9,686 nt of DNA from Candidatus Sulfotelmatobacter sp. (GTDB lineage: Bacteria > Acidobacteriota > Terriglobia > Terriglobales > SbA1). The notes beneath the pieces are model-generated. The model was not told the origin of the DNA and did not search any database. It saw only the letters and a program-made list of their open reading frames with translations. Shown one piece after another: positions 1-6,791 of the stretch. Made by a program: the position numbers and the translations under genes. The stretch lies in assembly GCA_030151135.1 (NCBI GenBank), contig JASLEQ010000639.1:1-9686 (forward strand). Direction: 5' to 3'. Every line of letters starts with the position of its first letter. Position 1 is the stretch's first letter.

Positions 1-473
1 CGGATGTTCGCCGTTCCCGGATAATTCGAACCATCAGCGAACCACAACGAAAGATCGCGGCTGTTGAGCCGCTTTCCGATCTCGATGCTCTCCTCGAGGT
101 GGCGGATGGCGCGCTTTCGAACCGACTCGTCGGGATTCCCCAGCGAACCGAATTTGTATTCCTGATCCTGAAACAGGTTGGGATTGATCGAACCGGGCGC
201 TATTCCGTAACGGTGGGCAAAGCGCTTGATGTCGTCCGCGCTCCGGACGCCATCCGCGCAATCCCATAGGACATGGAGCGCGATGGTTGGACACACTCCA
301 GTTACAAGGTGTATCTGCCCGGCATCGCTGAACTTTTCCTCGGTCGTAGTGGCAGCCGCGGGTTGAATGAATTTTCCAAAACGGGTTCCGGTATTGGCGA
401 AACCCCAGGAAGGAAGCTCGATGCGGAATGTTTCGAGCGCAGAAAAGATTTTTTCAGCGTGAGGTGAATCCAT
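1..473 (-). CDS. rhaI: L-rhamnose isomerase, Pseudomonas stutzeri type (partial, N-terminal 157 residues)
   Basis: This is a TIM-barrel sugar isomerase that interconverts L-rhamnose and L-rhamnulose, the first cytoplasmic step of rhamnose use. The frame starts with an ATG at 473 and stays open to the left window edge, so only the N-terminal 157 residues are visible and the metal-binding and catalytic residues lie outside. Recognisable family stretches are ELPSWGFANTGTRFGKF (residues 19-35), QIHLVTGVCPTIALHVLWD (53-71), SINPNLFQDQEYKFGS (95-110) and SRDLSLWFADGSNYPG (138-153). These match the P. stutzeri/rhizobial isomerase type rather than E. coli RhaA, judged from memory of the family. A GAGAGG Shine-Dalgarno sequence ends 5 bases before the ATG, and a TATAAT promoter lies just upstream. 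Isomerases of this family are promiscuous, so another deoxy- or aldose sugar could be the true substrate. The identity of the family is fairly secure. Confidence 0.85.
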   Translation of the reverse strand, partial: MDSPHAEKIFSALETFRIELPSWGFANTGTRFGKFIQPAAATTTEEKFSDAGQIHLVTGVCPTIALHVLWDCADGVRSADDIKRFAHRYGIAPGSINPNLFQDQEYKFGSLGNPDESVRKRAIRHLEESIEIGKRLNSRDLSLWFADGSNYPGTANI

Positions 474-496
474 GCGAACCTCTCTACGGTTGAAAA

Positions 497-523
497 ATTA
501 TAGTCTTTCCGCGGAGGGTTCAA
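497..523 (-). promoter_or_regulatory. Predicted sigma-70-type promoter of the rhamnose isomerase gene
   Basis: Read on the minus strand, there is an exact TATAAT -10 hexamer (497-502) and a TTGAAC -35-like hexamer (518-523). The 15-base spacer is shorter than optimal. Transcription would start near 490, giving a leader of about 17 bases that contains the GAGAGG ribosome site. The isomerase can therefore be transcribed independently of the MarR gene upstream. Confidence 0.5.
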
Positions 524-528
524 ATTTT

Positions 529-542
529 TCTTTCGAGAAAGA
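529..542. promoter_or_regulatory. Candidate operator: 14-base palindrome upstream of the isomerase promoter
   Basis: The sequence TCTTTCGAGAAAGA is a perfect 6-base inverted repeat around a GA centre. It sits 5 bases upstream of the -35-like hexamer of the isomerase promoter, where an activator or an upstream-binding repressor would act. The binding protein is unknown. The palindrome does not resemble the one in the marR leader, so a different regulator is likely if the site is real. Confidence 0.35.
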
Positions 543-644
543 GCCCCAGCTCGGCTGAGACGCGAAATCCGAGCGCACACGAATGTCACCAAAGCTCACG
601 TCGACTCTGGGATACTGTAAGCCGGCAACGAAAACTTCTCGTGA

Positions 645-1160
645 TCACGCTACGGCAGCGTGGTTCGATGCTATGTGCACGTTCTCGATGTTGATGTTCA
701 TAGCGCGCAACTGTTCAGCCTGTCTAGCAGCGGCCACTGCCGTCTCGCAGAGTCGGACCAAGAGTCGTAACTCTGATTTTCCCATGGTCTGACTGAGTCT
801 CTTTTCTGCGCGCTCCCAGTAAGGAATCGCCTCTTCAAGCAATTTCCGGCCTTGATCGGTTAATGTGTAAATTCTCTCCCCGTGATTGCCTCCAGTCCGG
901 GCACTGACCAGACCTCTTCGACGAAGAACCGCAAGCCGTCTGGAAAGAGTTTCCACGGCAATGGCATGTTGCCGCGCGAATTTCCATTGCTGCAACTCTC
1001 CGGCGTCAGCAATCGTTCGGAGAGCGATGAACTGGGTAGCCTTGAGGCCAACAGGTTGTAATACGAGGTCATAGAATTGCGTAGTGGAGCGGGCAGCACT
1101 TCTTAAAGCTAAACATGCAGAAGTAAAATTTCTGGTATCGAAGAATGAATTGTCTTCCAT
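645..1160 (-). CDS. MarR-family winged-helix transcriptional regulator
   Basis: This 171-residue cytoplasmic DNA-binding protein has the usual MarR length and layout. N-terminal helices (about residues 12-34) serve dimerisation. They are followed by LKATQFIALRTIADAG (39-54), a recognition-helix region HAIAVETLSRRLAVLRRRGLV (65-85), a wing with GNHGERIYTLTDQG (91-104) and C-terminal dimerisation helices. The ATG at 1160 is chosen because GAGGAAAG sits just upstream. A longer in-frame GTG start at 1253 would add 31 residues with no MarR similarity and would begin inside a palindrome. MarR proteins usually repress their own or adjacent genes and release DNA on binding a small molecule. The palindrome in its leader suggests autoregulation. 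The ligand and target genes are unknown. The divergent exported fusion gene and the downstream isomerase gene are possible targets. Confidence 0.88.
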   Translation of the reverse strand: MEDNSFFDTRNFTSACLALRSAARSTTQFYDLVLQPVGLKATQFIALRTIADAGELQQWKFARQHAIAVETLSRRLAVLRRRGLVSARTGGNHGERIYTLTDQGRKLLEEAIPYWERAEKRLSQTMGKSELRLLVRLCETAVAAARQAEQLRAMNINIENVHIASNHAAVA

Positions 1161-1249
1161 GGAACTTTCCTCATTCGGTTTCTTACAACGAGGTTTGAAC
1201 TGCGAGAGCCGCACACCTACGGTGAGAGTAGCGAGCGGAGGAACTAAGC

Positions 1250-1263
1250 GCACATAAATGTGC
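1250..1263. promoter_or_regulatory. Candidate MarR operator (palindrome in the marR leader)
   Basis: The sequence GCACATAAATGTGC has perfect 6-base arms around AA. It lies about 9-22 bases downstream of the expected marR transcription start and 90 bases before the marR ATG. MarR proteins typically bind short AT-centred palindromes near their own promoters, so this is the best operator candidate for the adjacent regulator. Assignment is by position and symmetry only. Confidence 0.45.
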
Positions 1264-1278
1264 CAAGCTAACGCAGAG

Positions 1279-1287
1279 ATTATAGCA
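1279..1287 (-). promoter_or_regulatory. Extended -10 promoter element of marR
   Basis: On the minus strand the sequence TGCTATAAT matches the extended -10 consensus (TGnTATAAT) exactly. No good -35 hexamer is seen at the normal distance, which extended -10 promoters do not require. Transcription would start near 1272, giving a leader of about 110 bases that includes the palindrome at 1250-1263. Confidence 0.5.
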
Positions 1288-1425
1288 TTGGGGCGACGTT
1301 TTGGATGCGGACTACAGCATCGCCGATGGGCGCCTACAGAAAATCCCTTATCTAAAACTCGTGAGCGCTATGCGCTGCCTTCCACGCGTTAATGGATTAG
1401 ACCTGTTTCACATATAGATCGCCGA

Positions 1426-1454
1426 TAGACATGCCGGAGGAAACGTTTTATATT
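1426..1454 (+). promoter_or_regulatory. Predicted sigma-70-type promoter of the exported GH-like/SUMF1 gene
   Basis: TAGACA (1426-1431) and TATATT (1449-1454) each match the sigma-70 consensus at five of six positions and are separated by the optimal 17 bases. Transcription would start near 1461, leaving a leader of about 20 bases with a GGAG ribosome site at 1472-1475, 5 bases before the ATG at 1481. Confidence 0.6.
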
Positions 1455-1459
1455 CCGGC
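1433..1459. promoter_or_regulatory. Candidate operator overlapping the fusion-gene promoter
   Basis: Perfect 6-base inverted arms, GCCGGA (1433-1438) and TCCGGC (1454-1459), have centres 21 bases apart, about two helical turns. One arm is in the promoter spacer and the other begins at the last base of the -10 hexamer. A dimer bound here would block RNA polymerase. The arms would be only partly transcribed, so an RNA hairpin is unlikely. The binding protein is unknown. Confidence 0.35.
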
Positions 1460-1480
1460 GTCGCATCCTACGGAGCTTCC

Positions 1481-3658
1481 ATGCAAACGTTCGCGCCGCG
1501 TCTCCTCGTCATCGGCTTCATTTTCCGTCTGACTCTCTCCGCTCTGCTCGCGCAAGACACTAAATTTGCTCCGGAAGGACAGCAGATCCCGAATCCAGGC
1601 TGTCTCACCATGAAGGGAGAGTGGGAGGGTGGAGGCAGCGGCTGCTCTCCGGCAGATCACGAGAGTTGGCTGGCTGATATTCGCCACTGGCGTGATGAAC
1701 GTCGCATCCGTGTCGGGTATAACGGTGCACGATACGATTTGCCTGGGCTGAAATGGACGCAGTCGAGTTTCTTTCAACCGCAGATGATGGTTCACGATCG
1801 CTACTTCTACGATCCTGTGGCAAATCGTTATACGGTCGACCGGTATGTGGACGACCTCGAGCAGCGCTATGGAGGCATCGATGCAGTGCTGATCTGGCCG
1901 ACATACCCCAACATGGGAATCGATAACCGGAACCAGCATGACATGATCCGCTCGATGCCTGGTGGTGTGAGGGGAGTCCGGCAGATGATCGCCGACTTCC
2001 ATCGTCGCGGCGTACGCGTACTGTTTCCGATGATGATGTGGGACGAGGGAACTCGAAATCCGGAAATGACATGGCCTGACGCCATCGCAAAGCTCATGAC
2101 GGAGATTGGGGCCGACGGTATCAATGGAGACACACAGGATGGGGTACCGCTCGCTTTTTCAATAGCTGCGGATAAGGTAGGGCATCCGCTTGCCTTCGAA
2201 CCGGAAGGCGGCCCGTCCGATGAAGCCTTGGCCTGGAATGTCATGACGTGGGGACAATACGAGTTTCCATTCGCGCCGCTGGTTGATAAGTACAAATGGC
2301 TCGAACCGCGTCACATGGTGAACATCTCTGACCGTTGGAATCGTGACAAAACCAATGACCTGCAATTTGCATTCTTCAATGGCGTTGGCTGGGAGAGTTG
2401 GGAAAATATCTGGGGCATTTGGAATGGCATCACGCAGCGCGATGCCGAAGCCACCCGCCGGGTCGCCACCATGGAGCGCGCGCTGGCACCGTTTCTTGTG
2501 AGCAAATACTGGGAACCGATGTCTCCAATGCTTCGCTACGGCGTTTTCGCGAGCCGATGGCCGCTGGCGGATGAGACCGTGTGGACTATTGTGAATCGCA
2601 ATGAATACGACCTCGATGGGCCTCAGATGGACCTTCCGGCCGAGAATGGCGTGCGCTACTTCGATCTCTATCACGGGGTAGAAGTAGCAGCCGTCGGTGG
2701 AGCAGGCAATCGGAGTGTTCTCAGTTTTCCGATAGAGGCCCACGGCTATGGCGCAATTCTAGCTACGCATTCCGCACCGGACAGTTCCATTCAGCAGCTG
2801 ATGATCAAGATGAAGGGACTCACGGCCGCACCGCTGGCAAAGTATGCGCATGAATGGAAAGTTTTACCGCAGGAAATTGTGCCTATCGCAAGGACTAGAG
2901 CGCCATCGGGCTCATCTGCCGATATGATCAAAATCCCGGCAGGCGAGTTCCGGTTCCGCGTGGAGGGCATTGAGATCGAGGGCACCGACGACATAGGCGT
3001 CGACGTGCAATATCCATGGGAAGATTCTCCGCGGAGATTTCATGATCATCTTCTGCACCTAAACTCGTTCTGGATCGACAAGTATCCCGTTACCAATGTC
3101 GAATACAAGAAATTTCTACAGGCAACTCACTACCATCCGCAAGACGATTTGAATTTTCTCCGTGACTGGAAAGATGGTAACTATCCGTCCGGATGGGAAA
3201 ACAAGCCCGTGACCTGGGTCTCCCTGGAAGACGCACGGGCGTACGCTGCATGGGCCGGAAAGCGTTTGCCCCACGAATGGGAGTGGCAGTATGCGGCCCA
3301 AGGCAGCGATAGTCGGCTTTATCCTTGGGGAAATGATTGGCGGGTAGACGCGGTGCCGTTGCCGGACAAGAGCCGCACGATGCGTGCACCCGACAATGTG
3401 GACAGACATCCGTTGGGGGCAGGTGCCTTTGGCGTGATGGATATGGTAGGCAATGTCTGGCAATGGACGGAAGAGTTTCAGGACGAGCACACGCGAGCCG
3501 CAATTCTGCGCGGCGGCAGCTACTATCAACCGCAGGGATCCATCTGGTATTTTCCACAGGCGTACCAGCTCGATCAGCACGGCAAGTTATTACTTATGGC
3601 TCCCAGTATGGATCGGTCTGCAACGGTCGGTTTCAGATGCGTGCAAGACGCTGAATAA
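1481..3658 (+). CDS. Exported glycoside-hydrolase-like protein fused to a SUMF1 (FGE-fold) domain
   Basis: This 725-residue protein begins with a probable Sec signal peptide (hydrophobic about residues 8-24, cleavage near ALLA-Q25), so it should act outside the cytoplasm. Residues about 60-350 read like a TIM-barrel sugar-active enzyme: IDAVLIWPTYPNMGIDNRN (133-151), a helix followed by RGVRVLFPMMMWDEG (176-190), and ADGINGDTQDG (211-221) with acidic candidates D188, E189, D217 and D220. Residues about 355-430 resemble the beta-sandwich often following such barrels. Residues about 481-722 are a SUMF1/FGE-sulfatase domain: MIKIPAGEF, FWIDKYPVTNVEYKKFL, KPVTWVSLEDARAYAAWAGKRLPHEWEWQYAA, YPWGNDW, GNVWQWTEE and RGGSYYQ. 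In true formylglycine-generating enzymes two copper-binding cysteines follow RGGS. Here Y681-Y682-Q683 and the next residues contain none, so sulfatase activation is unlikely. The substrate is unknown and the glycosidase role is inferred from fold-like patterns only. Confidence 0.75.
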   Translation: MQTFAPRLLVIGFIFRLTLSALLAQDTKFAPEGQQIPNPGCLTMKGEWEGGGSGCSPADHESWLADIRHWRDERRIRVGYNGARYDLPGLKWTQSSFFQPQMMVHDRYFYDPVANRYTVDRYVDDLEQRYGGIDAVLIWPTYPNMGIDNRNQHDMIRSMPGGVRGVRQMIADFHRRGVRVLFPMMMWDEGTRNPEMTWPDAIAKLMTEIGADGINGDTQDGVPLAFSIAADKVGHPLAFEPEGGPSDEALAWNVMTWGQYEFPFAPLVDKYKWLEPRHMVNISDRWNRDKTNDLQFAFFNGVGWESWENIWGIWNGITQRDAEATRRVATMERALAPFLVSKYWEPMSPMLRYGVFASRWPLADETVWTIVNRNEYDLDGPQMDLPAENGVRYFDLYHGVEVAAVGGAGNRSVLSFPIEAHGYGAILATHSAPDSSIQQLMIKMKGLTAAPLAKYAHEWKVLPQEIVPIARTRAPSGSSADMIKIPAGEFRFRVEGIEIEGTDDIGVDVQYPWEDSPRRFHDHLLHLNSFWIDKYPVTNVEYKKFLQATHYHPQDDLNFLRDWKDGNYPSGWENKPVTWVSLEDARAYAAWAGKRLPHEWEWQYAAQGSDSRLYPWGNDWRVDAVPLPDKSRTMRAPDNVDRHPLGAGAFGVMDMVGNVWQWTEEFQDEHTRAAILRGGSYYQPQGSIWYFPQAYQLDQHGKLLLMAPSMDRSATVGFRCVQDAE

Positions 3659-3715
3659 AACGTTCTCTCAGTACTGGGAATGGATGGCGGCACCGCTTAC
3701 GACTAAGCCGCAGTG

Positions 3716-3744
3716 TTTGGGGGATTTGGTCCTCCTCATATAAT
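3716..3744 (+). promoter_or_regulatory. Predicted leaderless-type promoter of the serine hydrolase gene
   Basis: An exact TATAAT (3739-3744) is preceded by TTTGGG (3716-3721, 17-base spacer), or TTGGGG one base later with a 16-base spacer. Only 8 bases separate the -10 box from the ATG at 3753, so transcription should begin at or within about 2 bases of the start codon. There is no Shine-Dalgarno sequence, consistent with a leaderless mRNA. Confidence 0.55.
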
Positions 3745-3752
3745 GCTCTGCC

Positions 3753-5381
3753 ATGCGACGGCTGATCTTGGCGAGTGCTTGCCTCCTGTTGTTGTGCAGC
3801 TTTGTTTCCGCACAAACCCTTAATCCTTCTCAAATTACCAGGATTGACGCGGTCTTCAGCGATTACGCCAAACCGGATTCTCCCGGCTGCGCGCTCGGTA
3901 TCTATCGCAACGGCGCCATTACTTACGCGCACGGGTACGGCATGGCAAGCCTCGAACTTCGCGTTCCGATTACTTCTCAAACGGTATTTGATATCGGTTC
4001 GACGTCCAAGCAATTTACGGCGTTTTCCATTCTGCTTTTACAGCAGCAAGGCAAGCTTTCAGTCGACGACGATATTCGCAAATTCATGCCTGAAATCCCT
4101 GATTACGGCAGACGCATCACGCTGCATCATTTGATGACTCACACCAGCGGAATGCGGGATTACGCTGGACTCTTTGATCTAGCTGGTGTACCGGAACAGA
4201 ATCTCACGAACGATGAGGATGCAATCGATCTCATCGTCCGCCAGAAGGCACTCAATTTCATGCCCGGAGACGAGTGGGACTATAGCAACACCGGTTTCTT
4301 CCTGCTCTCTCAGGTGGTGAAACGGGTCACAGGCAAGACTCTGCGCGACTTCGATGAGGAGAACATCTTTACTCCACTCGGGATGTCGAGCACGCAGATT
4401 TTCAACGACCATAGACTGGTGATTCCGCGCCGCGCTACGGGTTACAGCTACGACTCCAAGCGAAAAGCGTTTGGAGTTGAGATGTCGAATTTCGAGCAAA
4501 CCGGCGACGGTTCGATACAGACGAACGTGGAAGATCTGGAGCGCTGGGATGAAAACTTCTATACGGCCAAGGTTGGCGGCTCCGATTTGATCCGGCAGAT
4601 GCGAGTGGTTGGCAAACTAAATAACGGCGAGGAACATGGTTATGCGGCGGGCCTGGAAATCACCAAGTATCGGGGGCAACCGGCAGTACGCCACGGTGGC
4701 GCCTGGGCCGGGTACCGTTCCGAGTTACTGCGCTTTCCGCTGCAGCACACCTCTATTGCAGTCTTGTGCAACGTAGCCCAATCGGGCCCGGACGAAAGAG
4801 CAAATCGCGTAGCAGACGTGGTTCTCGCCGGAACGTTGGCGCAGATCCCTCAAAGACCGCCGCCGGTTCAGTTGAGTTCCGATTCTTTGCAGCAACATGT
4901 GGGTGTGTATAGAAGCGATAAAGGTCAATATCAGCGAATTGAGTTTAAGGAAGGGAAGCTTTGGCTCGCCAACTACGGAATGGAACTTATTCCTCGCTCG
5001 GAGAATGATTTTGGACTGAAGATCACGGATGGAGAGGTTTCATTTTCGAAGGACGAGCTTTCGTTGCAACTTTCTGCTGCGGAAAAGCTCGAGAAATATA
5101 TCAGGATTCAAACCCATACGCCGAAAGACCTCGCGCCATTTACTGGAGATTTCTATAGCTCCGAGCTCGATGCAACCTGGCAACTTCGCGTGCACGCCGG
5201 CCAACTCACAGCGCATATCAAACACAGCGATTCGCCCGATATCAACCTGCTTCCAATCGACGACCACACATTCACGATTGAAGGAGGCTCGCTTGGGTTC
5301 GAAGACGTCGACGGAGCTCCTGCCAAACGTGGGTTCCTGACAGTCGATCGCATTCGAAACATTGAGTTTGTGAAGAAATGA
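3753..5381 (+). CDS. Exported class-C beta-lactamase-fold serine hydrolase with two C-terminal repeat domains
   Basis: This 542-residue protein has a clear Sec signal peptide (MRR, hydrophobic core 4-18, cleavage near VSA-Q21). There is a cysteine at 15 but no convincing lipobox. The catalytic domain (about 25-365) has the three motifs of the penicillin-binding-protein-like/class-C family. These are S83-T-S-K86 (nucleophile and base, in FDIGSTSKQFTAFSILLL), Y177-S-N179 (in WDYSNTGFFLLSQVV) and H314-G-G316 in place of KTG, as in many esterase/peptidase members. After a proline linker (368-371) come two similar beta-rich segments, about 374-440 and 458-525, of the kind appended to such hydrolases. 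Likely roles are hydrolysis of an ester, amide or D-amino-acid peptide in the periplasm or outside. True antibiotic resistance is not implied. The gene follows the fusion gene by 94 bases with its own promoter. The start is fixed by the signal peptide. Confidence 0.88.
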   Translation: MRRLILASACLLLLCSFVSAQTLNPSQITRIDAVFSDYAKPDSPGCALGIYRNGAITYAHGYGMASLELRVPITSQTVFDIGSTSKQFTAFSILLLQQQGKLSVDDDIRKFMPEIPDYGRRITLHHLMTHTSGMRDYAGLFDLAGVPEQNLTNDEDAIDLIVRQKALNFMPGDEWDYSNTGFFLLSQVVKRVTGKTLRDFDEENIFTPLGMSSTQIFNDHRLVIPRRATGYSYDSKRKAFGVEMSNFEQTGDGSIQTNVEDLERWDENFYTAKVGGSDLIRQMRVVGKLNNGEEHGYAAGLEITKYRGQPAVRHGGAWAGYRSELLRFPLQHTSIAVLCNVAQSGPDERANRVADVVLAGTLAQIPQRPPPVQLSSDSLQQHVGVYRSDKGQYQRIEFKEGKLWLANYGMELIPRSENDFGLKITDGEVSFSKDELSLQLSAAEKLEKYIRIQTHTPKDLAPFTGDFYSSELDATWQLRVHAGQLTAHIKHSDSPDINLLPIDDHTFTIEGGSLGFEDVDGAPAKRGFLTVDRIRNIEFVKK

Positions 5382-5421
5382 TACTGCATTTCCGCACTGC
5401 AGCTTCTCCGTCGGGGGCGGA

Positions 5422-6747
5422 CTAGTCGATGCCCATCTGGCGTTGAATAAGTTCGAGCGGCACACCCTTGGTTTCCGGAACCATCAGCTTCACCCAGATC
5501 AGCTGCAGGACCATCATTCCGGTAAAAAAGGCAAAGATATATCCGGGTGGAAAGGCATCGACCATCTTTGGGAAGAATGTTGTGAGCAGTGCGGCGAAAA
5601 TCCAATGTGTGAAGCTGCCGAGGGTTTGACCCTCCGCACGCTGCCGGTTCGGGAAGATCTCCGATATGAAGACCCAGATCACAGCTCCTTGGCCGACGGC
5701 ATGGGCGGCAATGAATGCAAAGATGCACACCGGCACAATCGAGTAATGACCGTTGAAGAATGCCCACGCGGTCAGGCCGAGTGAGGCGATGTAGCCAAAA
5801 GATCCGATGTAAAGAAGCGTGCGCCTGCCAAGACGGTCGATGAGCCAAAGCCCGACAAACGTGAATACCAGATTCGTTATACCGATCCCGATGGACTGTA
5901 GCAGTGCGGCCTTTGCCCCGAGGCCGGTGAGCTCAAAAATCCGCGGAGCGAAGTAGAGAATGGCGTTGATTCCCGACAGTTGGTTGAAGAATGCAATCAG
6001 GAATGCGAGGACAATCGGCTTCCTGAGCCGCCACGACCAGAAACGTCCCGACGATCCTTGCTCGGCGGATGCAGCCACGATTTCGTTGGCTTGGGCCTGA
6101 ATCTCGGAGTCCGATACATCGGGCTCAGTTCTCTTGAGTACATCTAAGGCGGCGGTACGGTCATTCTTCCTGGTGAGCAGCCAACGGGGACTCTCGGGCA
6201 GGCCGATACAAAAAAATGTGTACAGCAAGGAAGGGAAGGCAGCCACGCCCAGCATCCAGCGCCATGCGTTCTGGCCGACTCCGGCTAGGGCGGCATTCGA
6301 AACGAAGGCGATCAGAATGCCGAAGACGATGTTGAACTGGAACATGCCTGCGAGGCGTCCTCTATGTTTTGGGGGAGCGATCTCGGAAATGTACATTGGG
6401 GCGACAACAGTCGATATGCCAATGCCCAAGCCACCGACGACTCTTGCCGCAATGAAAACCGAAACATTCGAAGCGAGAGCCGAGCCTACCGCCCCGGCGA
6501 AATAGAGAATGCCGATCCACAGGAGAGTCGCTTTTCGTCCGAATCGATCGGCTGGCCAGCCACCCATCAGCGACCCTACTACGGTTCCGTAGAGCGCTGA
6601 GGCCATAGCGATGCCATGGATTCCCGGGCTCAGTCCCCAAACCGACTGAATGGTTTTCTCGGCACCAGAGATGACTACAGTATCAAAGCCGAAGAGAAAT
6701 CCGGCGAGAGCCGAGGTAAGTGACCAGAAAAAGATGCGGCCGTTCAT
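5422..6747 (-). CDS. MFS sugar transporter, sugar-porter (XylE/GLUT-like) family
   Basis: This 441-residue inner-membrane protein with twelve predicted helices should import a monosaccharide, probably with protons. Sugar-porter signatures run in order: GFLFGFDTVVISGA (16-29), GGWPADRFGRK (62-72), RVVGGLGIG (102-110), PESPRWL (184-190), FFNQLSGINAILYFAP (253-268), DRLGRR (304-309), WVFISEIFPN (358-367) and PETKG (424-428). Aligned from memory with E. coli XylE, sugar-contact residues Q168, Q289, N294, Y298 and W392 appear as Q137, Q256, N261, Y265 and W358. Q288 is replaced by N255 and Q415 by H381, so the specificity may differ from xylose. The ATG at 6747 directly precedes helix 1 and an in-frame stop lies 21 bases upstream, so the start is firm, but no Shine-Dalgarno sequence is visible. 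It lies 57 bases downstream of the rhodanese gene on the same strand and may be co-transcribed with it. Confidence 0.92.
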   Translation of the reverse strand: MNGRIFFWSLTSALAGFLFGFDTVVISGAEKTIQSVWGLSPGIHGIAMASALYGTVVGSLMGGWPADRFGRKATLLWIGILYFAGAVGSALASNVSVFIAARVVGGLGIGISTVVAPMYISEIAPPKHRGRLAGMFQFNIVFGILIAFVSNAALAGVGQNAWRWMLGVAAFPSLLYTFFCIGLPESPRWLLTRKNDRTAALDVLKRTEPDVSDSEIQAQANEIVAASAEQGSSGRFWSWRLRKPIVLAFLIAFFNQLSGINAILYFAPRIFELTGLGAKAALLQSIGIGITNLVFTFVGLWLIDRLGRRTLLYIGSFGYIASLGLTAWAFFNGHYSIVPVCIFAFIAAHAVGQGAVIWVFISEIFPNRQRAEGQTLGSFTHWIFAALLTTFFPKMVDAFPPGYIFAFFTGMMVLQLIWVKLMVPETKGVPLELIQRQMGID

Positions 6748-6791
6748 AGTTGGGAAGGGCGCAGCTTACCACAGATGATGGCTTTCCGGTG

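Larger units (their letters stand above)
1161..1480. other. 320-base divergent intergenic regulatory region
   Basis: This stretch separates the minus-strand marR gene from the plus-strand exported fusion gene. It holds the marR ribosome site, a 14-base palindrome, an extended -10 element for marR, and the promoter, inverted repeat and GGAG ribosome site of the fusion gene. Between about 1288 and 1425 I see no further promoter, RNA or coding signal. Confidence 0.6.

Noticed and set aside
640..649. Palindrome CGTGATCACG over the marR stop codon as a terminator or operator
   Set aside because: With no loop bases it cannot form a good hairpin, it is short, and it lies far from any promoter. Chance is the simplest explanation.
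1161..1253. Longer marR start at the GTG at 1253
   Set aside because: The added 31 residues show no MarR-like features, and the ATG at 1160 has a strong GAGGAAAG ribosome site.
2159..2743. Long antisense open frames inside the fusion gene
   Set aside because: They have no recognisable domain or ribosome site and overlap a well-supported gene. They are expected shadows in GC-rich coding DNA.
3687..3711. Nested inverted repeats (GCGGC/GCCGC and GCTTA-CGAC-TAAGC) after the fusion gene as a terminator
   Set aside because: The stems are only 5 bases and mutually exclusive, and the downstream sequence is G-rich rather than a T-run.
3753..5381. Serine hydrolase as an antibiotic-resistance beta-lactamase
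   Set aside because: It has HGG in place of KTG and extra C-terminal segments, typical of the wide esterase/peptidase relatives rather than AmpC enzymes.
5384..5402. CTGCA/TGCAG repeat in the 40-base gap between convergent genes as a bidirectional terminator
   Set aside because: The arms are only 5 bases, with a 9-base loop and no flanking T or A run.
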